Positions 36,201 through 45,180 of a DNA stretch of 50,937 nucleotides are shown one piece after another. Numbering within the stretch: the stretch's first letter is position 1; each line of letters begins with the position of its first letter. Under the pieces are notes generated by a model. It had not been told where the DNA came from and ran no database searches. It saw nothing but the letters and a program-made list of their open reading frames with translations. A program made the translations under genes and the position numbers. The stretch is from contig CANHEE010000005.1 in NCBI GenBank assembly GCA_947459655.1, forward strand, positions 1-50,937. Reading direction: 5' to 3'. This DNA comes from Lewinellaceae bacterium (lineage in GTDB: Bacteria > Bacteroidota > Bacteroidia > Chitinophagales > Saprospiraceae).

Positions 36201-37488
36201 AATTATGGTGAATGGTTCAGCATACCTAGGACCCATAAGTAATTGCGGCAATGGAAAAGCTGCAATGTTTTTACCGACAGGCAATCACCAAGTGGCATTC
36301 AGGGATACACTCTGGGGATGCAATAGTAATATCATTCTGAATGTCGATTGCGACACCCTGAAGAGCGATACCGTAAGATCAGAAACCATAGAAATGGAAC
36401 TGTACATCGGCGACACCTTTACCCATTGCCTCGACACGAGCGAACTGAACAAGGGTCCGTACAGCATCAGCAATATTTGCCCCCCGACAAACAAAGCAAT
36501 TGAATACATTATTAATGGTCGTTGTCTGACAATAAAAGCAGACACGCTGGGCACGGCAAAACTATGCATGGTGATTTGTGATCCGAACAATCGTTGCGAT
36601 ACTACATTCTTCATTTTCCACGTTGTACCGAAGAAAGTAGGCTATGGCATTGATACATTGTACAGAAGTGTTTTTACGGGAAAAAGCGATACCGTGCACC
36701 TGCACACCAATGGTTTGGGCATGATTGACACCGCATACAACTTCTGTCCCGGACAATCGGGCAAATCTGTTGTCTTCGAAATTACAGGAAGCAAATTCAT
36801 TGTAAAATATACCGGACTTGCCATCGGAAAGGAAAAAGGGTGCTTTGTTATTTGCGACAAGCAAGGCAGATGCGACACAACATTCGTGTATGTGATCTGT
36901 AAAAAAGACAGTAATGCGGTGGATAACTGCAGAAGACTGCCAGTTGCTGTAAACGACTTTGCGGTTACCAAAACCGATAAGATGGTCACTATTGATATTC
37001 TTCAGAATGACACCATCAATTGTAGTTTGAAAATGCTCGGCTATCGCCAGAATCCCAAGAGAGGGTCGGCTTATATCGTACAGGACAGCAAGGGTCACAT
37101 GTCTGTAACCTATGTTCCAAACCAGGGAATCTGTGGCATAGCAGATACTTTTTCATACTTTATCGAGAACGAATACGGTCGAAATACAGCAATGGTAATT
37201 GTCAATATCAGTTGCCAGCAAATGATCATCTTTGATGGATTCTCCCCCAACAGCGATGGCAACAACGACACTTTTTCCGTTCAGGGTATTGAAGATTTTC
37301 CAGAAAATGATCTGTTTATCGCCAATAGGTGGGGCAATCAGGTTTATTATAAAAAAGGATATTCCAATGCTGACGGATGGGATGGAACCTGGAATGGATC
37401 ACCTCTACCTGATGGCACTTATTACTATTGTCTGCGACTATTAAAAATCAATAAAACATATACGGGCTTTATTGAACTTAGAAGATAA
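33211..37488 (+). CDS. Giant secreted multi-domain protein with type B T9SS sorting domain
   Basis: A 1425-residue surface or adhesin-like protein. It starts at GTG (33211); a signal peptide follows (IPCIFGVLFFMFFFRYEVAAQ, to about residue 35). Three hyalin-repeat (HYR)-like Ig modules come next: PPNITVDC at 42, PPDITVDC near 215 and a third near 295-365, each with the W-x-A/I-x-D-x-CGN pattern. The middle (about 500-900) has several SprB-like modules ending AGKYTVKLSD, AGNYFVTVTD or PGQYNLMISD. Cys pairs are frequent throughout. Near 1245-1330 is a cadherin-like Ig domain (AVNDFAVTKTDKMVTIDILQNDT). The last 90 residues (SPNSDGNNDTF, NRWGNQVYY, GWDGTWNG, LPDGTYYYCL, TGFIELRR) are the gliding-motility-associated CHU_C domain. 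Likely exported by T9SS and displayed or released; ligand unknown. Confidence 0.9.
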   Translation: MSVIYGFQKAHPKTIPCIFGVLFFMFFFRYEVAAQPTFITFPPNITVDCDNIPVPTPPSAGGSCLPVTVFLSSETTVPGSCPNSPILLREWTARDKCGQTTIRTQKIRLADTKAPKITFTRTDLIGKKHNDTLLLDCRFAFCLTPTDVYATDNCDNNPIVTFKDNTLKVGDCKNDGFILFKYCTWMATDACGNKSEVSLYIKFIDITPPDVWNIPPDITVDCASAIDDNQLPEFKDFCDGQPYIKESRKTTQGKCAGTYDIIRNWEIGDQCGNIRTLSQRVSVIDDRPPFIKSRPSTMTIAYNQPFPKAPQIEATDYCQQQVNVALTESKTLSGCDTILMRLWTATDLCGNASTVSQKITKIAQAAKLATLQADKKVVCLKNAPTTLSARTLTSDFIPVGLSKIYLLCNKSQIVEGYSTNALFSVNETGKYTIHGVIYDSRFSPNSIVSGTTTFADVIQQLSSTCAQWDTNGIKFKVEICDVMPVDSSDCIKPAIVSVTIKNPDCGESNGKICLETSPADALFSWEYNGSATNCLGNLRAGKYTVKLSDKDNPSCAITENILLNDNAEIGSINAMISAASCAGSDGIAECTQAGFEYLWSDGTTSAKKTGLTAGKHFVTVTKSGSSCRKIEEIIILVSGTITASADILQRPDCRDNNGAVRIEAIGGSGNYTYSLPSKNNIIEKLKAGNYFVTVTDSISGCITIAHFVLGNDSLTKGIINAVITPTKCPGDFPEFKTNLNLPAGFDLPASILVLDSSNKIADKNRLRPGNYTILLFDKNQCLKSSEEITVSPGDYIVASYSVSEEACKGNIKVDVKGGLPPYHFDWTDIKTANEPADRSDLKPGQYNLMISDANNCTMQISPEIGTRTCGDTCIKWFAQNRYQFQSLDCNLGAEWCTTIPYTTFNSTFSWNLNGKIQAAAQDSCGQFAKIRVPVGNHRLVFLQKRGNNVCPDTVNVDVACDNCPSIYQGALTAKADSCKGKAKICLDVNISYLSQVKIMVNGSAYLGPISNCGNGKAAMFLPTGNHQVAFRDTLWGCNSNIILNVDCDTLKSDTVRSETIEMELYIGDTFTHCLDTSELNKGPYSISNICPPTNKAIEYIINGRCLTIKADTLGTAKLCMVICDPNNRCDTTFFIFHVVPKKVGYGIDTLYRSVFTGKSDTVHLHTNGLGMIDTAYNFCPGQSGKSVVFEITGSKFIVKYTGLAIGKEKGCFVICDKQGRCDTTFVYVICKKDSNAVDNCRRLPVAVNDFAVTKTDKMVTIDILQNDTINCSLKMLGYRQNPKRGSAYIVQDSKGHMSVTYVPNQGICGIADTFSYFIENEYGRNTAMVIVNISCQQMIIFDGFSPNSDGNNDTFSVQGIEDFPENDLFIANRWGNQVYYKKGYSNADGWDGTWNGSPLPDGTYYYCLRLLKINKTYTGFIELRR

Positions 37489-37552
37489 CCTACTGACAAC
37501 CAGTAAACAAGAACGATTTCTGACAAATAATTTTAAAAAAAAATTATTTTTA

Positions 37553-37583
37553 TTTGTTAATGTTTCAAATACCCCTATCTTTG
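37553..37583 (+). promoter_or_regulatory. Promoter of the tRNA-Lys gene
   Basis: TTTG (37553-37556), 19-nt spacer, TATCTTTG (37576-37583): perfect Bacteroidota consensus. The transcript should begin near 37590, about 38 nt before the tRNA. Confidence 0.85.
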
Positions 37584-37627
37584 CACCGCCATTCGGAAAC
37601 GCTTGGCAAAAAGATACTTTTAGGGTT

Positions 37628-37700
37628 GATTTCGTAGCTCAGCCGGTAGAGCATTTGACTTTTAATCAAAGGGTCCCGGGTTCGAATCCCGGCGAAATCA
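37628..37700 (+). tRNA. tRNA-Lys (anticodon UUU)
   Basis: All arms fold: acceptor GATTTCG with CGAAATC, D arm GCTC/GAGC around AGCCGGTA, anticodon stem TTTGA/TCAAA with loop CTTTTAA giving anticodon TTT, and T arm CCGGG/CCCGG with TTCGAAT. Discriminator base A. The CCA end is not encoded (CAA follows), so it must be added after transcription. The gene stands alone between the giant secreted protein and sbcC. Confidence 0.97.
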
Positions 37701-37710
37701 CAAAATTCAG

Positions 37711-37748
37711 CCGCTTGTTGTTCACTGAACTAATAGGCGGTTTTTTTT
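37711..37748 (+). terminator. Terminator after tRNA-Lys
   Basis: CCGC (37711-37714) pairs with GCGG (37737-37740) with T/A flanking pairs and a large loop, followed at once by eight T's. The stem is short but the T-run is strong. Confidence 0.6.
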
Positions 37749-37779
37749 AATTTTATTTTCTCGTTTTCCTACAAACTGA

Positions 37780-40700
37780 TTAGTTGACTTCCAGCCAGGA
37801 ACCCCTCTTTTCGTCGCGGTGCACCAGAATGTAGCTATTCATCTCCTGTTGCATTTCTTCCACATGCGAGATCAATCCGACGACTCTGTTTTCTTTTCTC
37901 AGCGCCTGCAGGGTCTCAAAAACTACCTGCATCGACTCTTTGTCCAAAGAGCCAAATCCCTCATCCAAAAAGAAAAAGTTTTCATGATTGCCCTGACTGA
38001 TTCCGTCTGCTAGGGCAAGGGCAAGACAAAGCGCGGCCTGAAACTTCTGCCCGCCGGAGAGAGTCCGCACGCTCCTGGTTTTTCCATCGTTTAGCAGATC
38101 CAGCACTTCAAAACCATTGTCCTTATCGAGTTGCAGAAGAAGTTGCCCCTGGGTCATTTTCCGGAAACGGACATTTGCAATGTTGACGAGGTTAAGCAGG
38201 TATACTCCTGAAGCATAGTTGACAAAAGCCCTTCCCTTGAAAAGGGATTCCAGTGTCTGAATGTTGGCTGCCCGCAGTTCCAGCTTTACTTTTTGTTCGA
38301 GTAAGACAGTCTGACGCTCCAGATTGGATTTGTTTCTCTTAATTTCTGTTTCCAGCGCACCGGAGCTCTTCTTATTAATGTCAAGTTCGGCCTGTAAAAC
38401 CTGAATGCGTCCTTCCAAATCCCGATGCCGGGCTTCATCATAGTTTTTGCCACTTAATTCTATTGACGCAGTTTCATACTCTGTCTGTGCCTGATGCAGG
38501 GATTGAAAATAAGTATCAATTTCCTGCTGTAAATCATCGGCGTCAATTCCACTATCGAGCAATAACCGAACCTTCTCAAGGTCGTTAAAACCACATTCAG
38601 TAATTACACGTTGAAGTTCCCGCAATATGGATTGAAGCTTTTGTTGCAGATCAACATTTGACTGCATGTCACTTTCATAACGCGTTTTCAATTCAGCCAG
38701 GATAAGTGAACTCTTGTTCAACTCTTCGCGAATGCTTTCGTAACGAGTTGCAGCACTGTGATATTCGTTCATCAGCAACGCTGATTGCGTTTCAAGACTT
38801 TCAGTTGGCTCATTCAAATAGCATTCCGGTGGGGAAGCCATCGATTGCGAATTCGCCTTAATTGTACCCACATGACCGGAAATTTCCAGGCTTATTTCCT
38901 GCATTCGATTCTGATACTGTGTTAGGGTTTTTGAGTCGTGGTCAAGTGTTTGTGACAAAGTAATTATTTCTGTATCAAGCTTTTTTTTCTGCTCAGCTTG
39001 CCGTTGATATTCATCATGGGCTCTTGTAGCTGCTGTACGATCAGAATCAGAAAAAGCATTCCAGATAAATTTTGACTTTTCATCCACTGCCTGTTTTCTC
39101 AGCTGAGCGAGTCTGGCTAAACTCTCGTTGATAAACGCATCATTCTTGCTGATTTCATATTTCAGATTCGTCCATTCGTCTTTTGTGCGATCAAGCTCCT
39201 TCAAACTCAATTCCAGCATATTGGCATCTGTTGACAACCTGTCGGACATTTTTTGTAGCTCAGCATCCGGTTTCAATTGATCAGGATGTTCGGCAGAGCC
39301 GCACAAGGGGCAGGGTTCTCCATCATGAAGGGCGAGAATATGCTCCTGCAAAAGTATTTTTTGCGAAATTTTTTGCATGTCGTCGCGAACCGATTTCAGG
39401 TCATTTTCGAGTTTTTGACGGACGGCAAAGATTTCCTGTTCAATGAAATCCGCAGTACTTTCAGAGACTATTCCTGTAAGAAGACCTTTGTTCAGGTGAA
39501 CCTTTTTCATCAACGTTGCTGCTGTTGAATGCTGCAGCGTTTTCAATCTGGCCTCTTCCTCCAAAATTTGTGCGTTGGTTGCTTCCACTCGTTCAAACCA
39601 GTTGAGCACATTTGATACCGTAGCGATATCAATTTCATTTCTCTTGAGCTCCGCCAGATCACTTTGCAATTTGCTCAGAGCCTTCCTGCCGCGCTCTATG
39701 CTTTCCATCAAGTCCCTGATGAGCCCATCACCCTTTATCTTGCCCGAAATTAATTTTTCAATTTCAGCTTCTGCAAGACGTATCTTCAGCAACTTTTCCA
39801 GGTCTTCCGATTTTTTTTTCAAATCATCCCGGGTTTCAAAGCCCGCCCTAGCTTTATCGTGCCGAATACCAATGTCTTTATGCAGTTCCTCTTGTTTTTT
39901 GCGCTGCTCTTCAGTGCTTCTTATACCCGTTTCCAGTTTTGATATCCGGGCAATCATTTCTTCCCTGCGATCGATCTCAGGTTTTATATACATATAAGCT
40001 TTTCGATAGGCCTGCAGGGTGGCCTTTCTACCCATATACTCCTCCTCTTTTTCTTTAAGCAATCCAAGCTTTTTCGTTTTCAGAAAAAGCTCCTCAGTTT
40101 GTTTCTTCAACTTTGACCATTCTGCCGACTCCAGCTGCAGCGATTTAAGTTGATCCTCCCGGATCTTTATTTGTAGTTCAAGGTCTTTAAGCTCTGTTTC
40201 AAGTAACTCAATCTGTTGCGGATTCAGATCTCCCAAATCGCTCAACTGCGTACTATTAACACTCAGCTGAGCATTATTTTCATCTCTTAAGGGTCTGATG
40301 CGATCGGAAAGATCGAATTTGTCAAGTCTGAAGATTTTCTGCATCATCTGCGTTCGCTCAGCACTCCTCAACTCAAGAAATTCCTGGAAATTATTCTGGG
40401 GGATGATAACGGCTCGCTTAAAGTCTTCATAACTTAAACCTATAATGATAGCAGCATTGTTCTCGATTGGAACCCAATCTTGTTGATGGGTATCCCATAC
40501 GCAGGCGCTTCTTGTTGCAGGTGAAACCTCTTCAAAATTACTGCGCTTTCTTCTGGCACTCACCGAAAATCGGTACAGCGCATCCCCCACCCTGAAATCA
40601 TACTCAATGTGCATTGATTGAGAGGCCAGATTCATCATATTGTACAACATGCCACTGCTGATCAGTCTGAAGTTGTTGCTATACAGCACATAGGTGATGG

Positions 40701-40839
40701 CATCCACTATAGAGGACTTTCCGGAGCCAACCTTACCAAAAATTCCGAACAAACCGGCTTCCGTTAGACCGGTAAAATCAATCTCCTGTTTTTCTATGTA
40801 AGAGAACACGCCTTGTATTGAAAGTCTGACGGGAATCAT
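37780..40839 (-). CDS. sbcC: SbcC-type (Rad50-like) SMC ATPase
   Basis: ATPase of the SbcCD nuclease that opens hairpins and processes double-strand ends and stalled forks. The 1019 residues show Walker A GKVGSGKSS (35-43), two long coiled coils around the zinc hook CPLC (about 508-511), then the signature VRTLSGGQKFQAALCLALALADG and Walker B FFFLDEGFGSLD near the C-terminus, followed by the H-loop ISHVEEM. It matches Rad50/SbcC organisation fully. The nuclease partner sbcD is not adjacent; usually it is directly upstream. A -7 box lies 26 nt before the ATG. Confidence 0.95.
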   Translation of the reverse strand: MIPVRLSIQGVFSYIEKQEIDFTGLTEAGLFGIFGKVGSGKSSIVDAITYVLYSNNFRLISSGMLYNMMNLASQSMHIEYDFRVGDALYRFSVSARRKRSNFEEVSPATRSACVWDTHQQDWVPIENNAAIIIGLSYEDFKRAVIIPQNNFQEFLELRSAERTQMMQKIFRLDKFDLSDRIRPLRDENNAQLSVNSTQLSDLGDLNPQQIELLETELKDLELQIKIREDQLKSLQLESAEWSKLKKQTEELFLKTKKLGLLKEKEEEYMGRKATLQAYRKAYMYIKPEIDRREEMIARISKLETGIRSTEEQRKKQEELHKDIGIRHDKARAGFETRDDLKKKSEDLEKLLKIRLAEAEIEKLISGKIKGDGLIRDLMESIERGRKALSKLQSDLAELKRNEIDIATVSNVLNWFERVEATNAQILEEEARLKTLQHSTAATLMKKVHLNKGLLTGIVSESTADFIEQEIFAVRQKLENDLKSVRDDMQKISQKILLQEHILALHDGEPCPLCGSAEHPDQLKPDAELQKMSDRLSTDANMLELSLKELDRTKDEWTNLKYEISKNDAFINESLARLAQLRKQAVDEKSKFIWNAFSDSDRTAATRAHDEYQRQAEQKKKLDTEIITLSQTLDHDSKTLTQYQNRMQEISLEISGHVGTIKANSQSMASPPECYLNEPTESLETQSALLMNEYHSAATRYESIREELNKSSLILAELKTRYESDMQSNVDLQQKLQSILRELQRVITECGFNDLEKVRLLLDSGIDADDLQQEIDTYFQSLHQAQTEYETASIELSGKNYDEARHRDLEGRIQVLQAELDINKKSSGALETEIKRNKSNLERQTVLLEQKVKLELRAANIQTLESLFKGRAFVNYASGVYLLNLVNIANVRFRKMTQGQLLLQLDKDNGFEVLDLLNDGKTRSVRTLSGGQKFQAALCLALALADGISQGNHENFFFLDEGFGSLDKESMQVVFETLQALRKENRVVGLISHVEEMQQEMNSYILVHRDEKRGSWLEVN

Positions 40840-40864
40840 GGATTTGTGCGTTTAAAGAGAAAAA

Positions 40865-40872
40865 CAAAGATA
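40865..40872 (-). promoter_or_regulatory. -7 box of the sbcC promoter
   Basis: Reverse-strand TATCTTTG, perfect match, 25 nt from the sbcC ATG. No TTTG at the 19-nt distance, so promoter strength is uncertain. Because it lies between gyrB and sbcC it suggests that sbcC is transcribed on its own. Confidence 0.45.
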
Positions 40873-40980
40873 CACCAATCTTATTTTGGAATATCCCAGT
40901 TATCGGTAAAATAAATGAGTGAGTAATGGCCTGATGAAGACTATTGAGAATGTACCAATTGTATTCGCGGTATATCTCAA

Positions 40981-41019
40981 AAAAAAATGCCGCTTTTCCA
41001 ATGTGAGAAAAAGCGGCAT
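40981..41019 (-). terminator. Terminator after gyrB
   Basis: ATGCCGCTTTT (40987-40997) and AAAAGCGGCAT (41009-41019) pair over 11 bp; on the reverse strand a run of seven T's follows. It lies 23 nt after the gyrB stop and insulates sbcC from gyrB. Confidence 0.88.
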
Positions 41020-41042
41020 CTGCGGTGTTTGTATTCTGTGTA

Positions 41043-43031
<1,989 letters not shown>

Positions 43032-43081
43032 TTAGGTTTGTTTGTGTTTTATGTTTTTTCAGTGATTAACTTTTTACCGCA

Positions 43082-43438
43082 TTAACCCTCAACAGAGATG
43101 ATTCCGGTTTTTCGGCCAAAGTAATCTACAAAATGCTGCATTTCGTTGGCGAGTTCTGTGTTCTGTGTAGCCCGATGATAAGTATCGGCCATTGCGCGAA
43201 GTGTTTGGAACATAAAACGATCCATTTCATCAACGCGCATTTCCTTTGTCCACAAATCAATGCGAAGGGTGTCTTTCGTATCAAGGTCAAACAGAGATAT
43301 CATCATGGCTTTGATTTCAGTCCAGCCGGTATCAGCAGGGTCATCATCAGCCATCCACTCCATTTTCACCGGAATTTTATCTTCGCTTAGACCAACCTTA
43401 ACCGTGATGTGTGATGATTTTTCTACCTGCTCTGCCAT
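43082..43438 (-). CDS. gldC: Gliding motility protein GldC
   Basis: A 118-residue cytoplasmic protein of the GldC family, known from Flavobacterium gliding motility; its exact biochemical role is not established. The characteristic lines are VKVGLSEDKIPVKMEWMADD, EIKAMMISLFD, LRIDLWTKEMRVDEMDRF and the end MQHFVDYFGRKTG. It supports gliding or T9SS competence in this organism. It lies directly upstream of gyrB and has a -7 box 50 nt before its ATG. Confidence 0.9.
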   Translation of the reverse strand: MAEQVEKSSHITVKVGLSEDKIPVKMEWMADDDPADTGWTEIKAMMISLFDLDTKDTLRIDLWTKEMRVDEMDRFMFQTLRAMADTYHRATQNTELANEMQHFVDYFGRKTGIISVEG

Positions 43439-43761
43439 ACCTTTTACTGGTTTTTGATGTGATTTCTCTTTGCTTCAAAAAGAAGTACAAAGTTAAATAA
43501 TTTGTCCAACTTATTACAATTTAATACCCGTGATAAAAATAGATTTTCACGAAAAATATTGCCCCAAAAAAGGCGCTTCAGCGATATGAATTTCCGGCCG
43601 TCGATCATTAAAAATACACCAACACAATACTCAGCTGAATCGGCAAAGAGGGTTACTTTTTTCTGAGATTAAGACAGCATCTGTGTACCCAAATCCGTTT
43701 TTTTTCGTTTGAGCTATGCATTCGTACACACGGCTCAGTTGAGTCAGTAAGTTTATAAAAA
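43439..43761. other. Divergent intergenic region gldC-methyltransferase
   Basis: A/T-rich, no convincing gene in either strand. On the left it holds the gldC -7 box (43488-43495). No clear promoter motif precedes the methyltransferase gene at 43762. No hairpin of note. Confidence 0.5.
43488..43495 (-). promoter_or_regulatory. -7 box of the gldC-gyrB promoter
   Basis: Reverse-strand TAACTTTG fits TAnnTTTG; a partial -33 (ATTG) lies 21 nt upstream. Leader about 45 nt before gldC. Confidence 0.4.
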
Positions 43762-44664
43762 GTGTCTGCATTTCCCTACATCGATACCATCAGCAAAAGA
43801 AGTGGAATTCCGGTTGACAAACTTCAGGAAATCTACGAAATGGAACACAAGTTCTACGTAGAAATTATGAGCGAGCCATCTTTCGAGGCAAGACAGAAAC
43901 TCTATGAATTTGTCTACAGACGCATCCACGAAATCTTTAGTTCACCCGCGAAAAACTACTTTGAGGATCGCATTCCAATAAAGACCCGTATAGCAAAGCA
44001 GTTCAGAAGAGAGCTTGAAAACAAATCGCTGCTGGATGTCGGGTGTGGTGATGGGACTTTCCTCTACGCTCTGGCAGCATCAGGAATCCAGACAAGAGAA
44101 CTTTTTGGACTAGATATCAAAGCACCATCATTTCCGGACGACCAGTATGGCAGCAAAATAAATTGTTTTCAGAGAAACATCATTCGTTTTGAAATTGACA
44201 GGAAGTTTGACAACTTAATTCTCGACAATGTCTATGAGCACATTGCTCCTCAAGACAAATCTATTTTTTTGGACTCCATCACTGCGGCACTTAAAACCAA
44301 TAGTCAACTCATTATGGTTATTCCACACCGATATTTTGGACCGACGGATTTTACCACAATTATCGATGGCTCTTTCAGAGGAAAAATCCCTGCACAGTGC
44401 GTGCATCTAAATGAAACAACCTTTACCGATGTGATGAATGACCTCAAATCCAGAGGGTTTGATGATTTTAAAACGACCATCCCTTTCATTGCGTTTTCTT
44501 CAATCAGAAACTGGTTTCCGTCTGTAAGAATCCCGGCTAGTCTCTTCGCAGGACTTGAAAATAGTCGTTTCTGGATGTGGTTGTTCAGAAGTGTAGTCTT
44601 CAGAGGAAAATGCCTCTTCAGAATGGAGGTCATCATCATTGCAACCCTAAAAGCTTCTAAATGA
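43762..44664 (+). CDS. Class I SAM-dependent methyltransferase
   Basis: A 300-residue protein. The N-terminal about 80 residues are helical (KLQEIYEMEHKFYVEIMSEPS); the SAM-binding motif I is SLLDVGCGDGTFLYAL (89-104), with the acidic residue of motif II in FGLDIK and motif IV-like LILDNVYEHIAP. The C-terminal part has WLFRSVVFRGKCLFRMEVIIIATLK. Substrate unknown; Methyltransf_11/23-like fold inferred from motif I. Start GTG at 43762 (no nearer ATG). It overlaps the next gene by 4 nt (ATGA), so the two are translated together. Confidence 0.78.
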   Translation: MSAFPYIDTISKRSGIPVDKLQEIYEMEHKFYVEIMSEPSFEARQKLYEFVYRRIHEIFSSPAKNYFEDRIPIKTRIAKQFRRELENKSLLDVGCGDGTFLYALAASGIQTRELFGLDIKAPSFPDDQYGSKINCFQRNIIRFEIDRKFDNLILDNVYEHIAPQDKSIFLDSITAALKTNSQLIMVIPHRYFGPTDFTTIIDGSFRGKIPAQCVHLNETTFTDVMNDLKSRGFDDFKTTIPFIAFSSIRNWFPSVRIPASLFAGLENSRFWMWLFRSVVFRGKCLFRMEVIIIATLKASK

Positions 44665-44984
44665 TAAAAAGACTCGTAAAGCTGACTTTCAGAAACGACC
44701 AAACTGCCGAATTCGTACAGATTTTTGAAGAAAGCAAGCAAAAGATTCTGGCACGGGAAGGGTGTCTGCATGTGGAATTGCTTAGAGGAATCGCCCATAA
44801 TAACATTTTTTTCACACTGAGTATCTGGGAAAACGAAGCAGCACTTGAGGCTTATCGTCAATCGCAACTTTTCATCCAAACATGGGCGAGAACAAAAGCA
44901 CTGTTTGCGGACAAAGCCGAGGCGTGGAGCCTGGACATTGTTTCAGCAGCTGAATCGTCAACACCGGACCATTGCATTTCCTAA
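44661..44984 (+). CDS. Antibiotic biosynthesis monooxygenase (ABM)-like protein
   Basis: A 107-residue alpha/beta-barrel-like protein of the ABM/dabb superfamily. It has the ferredoxin-like pattern with a start VKLTFRNDQTAEFVQIFEESKQKI, the EGCLHVELLRG strand and ENEAALEAYRQSQLF helix. Such proteins are small haem- or cofactor-free monooxygenases, quinol oxygenases or of unknown role; the name does not imply an antibiotic. It overlaps the methyltransferase by 4 nt, so they likely act on related substrates, which is an inference. Confidence 0.7.
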   Translation: MIKRLVKLTFRNDQTAEFVQIFEESKQKILAREGCLHVELLRGIAHNNIFFTLSIWENEAALEAYRQSQLFIQTWARTKALFADKAEAWSLDIVSAAESSTPDHCIS

Positions 44985-45049
44985 CAAAAAAATGCAATAC
45001 GACATATTTGTTCCCGACCGAAGCCCGCAACGCGATAAGGGTCTGGAAA

Positions 45050-45071
45050 GCATATTGGATATCCAATATGC
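45050..45071. promoter_or_regulatory. Perfect 22-bp palindrome upstream of murA
   Basis: GCATATTGGAT at 45050-45060 is followed directly by its exact reverse complement (45061-45071). Its centre lies about 60 nt before the predicted murA transcription start, the distance used by some CRP/FNR-type activators. No loop or T-run, so not a terminator. The inner TTGGATATCCAA resembles FNR/CRP half sites. Possible operator; not verified. Confidence 0.5.
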
Positions 45072-45084
45072 CCGGGCAATAACC

Positions 45085-45114
45085 TTTCGAAGTGAAAAAT
45101 TAGCAGTACTTTTG
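45085..45114 (+). promoter_or_regulatory. murA promoter
   Basis: TACTTTTG (45107-45114) fits the -7 TAnnTTTG; TTTC (45085-45088) stands 18 nt upstream as an imperfect -33. Predicted start near 45121, leader about 60 nt before the ATG at 45181. Confidence 0.45.
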
Positions 45115-45180
45115 TCCCAATACGGCATTTTTTAAAAAGTTATTTCAAAAAAATGCGGTTTAATAAAAACCTGACCCGAT

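Noticed and set aside
45050-45071. Palindrome as a terminator
   Set aside because: There is no loop and no T-run; it fits an operator better.
44845-45135. 96-codon forward frame between the ABM-like gene and murA
   Set aside because: It starts inside the ABM-like gene in another frame and crosses the palindrome and murA promoter.
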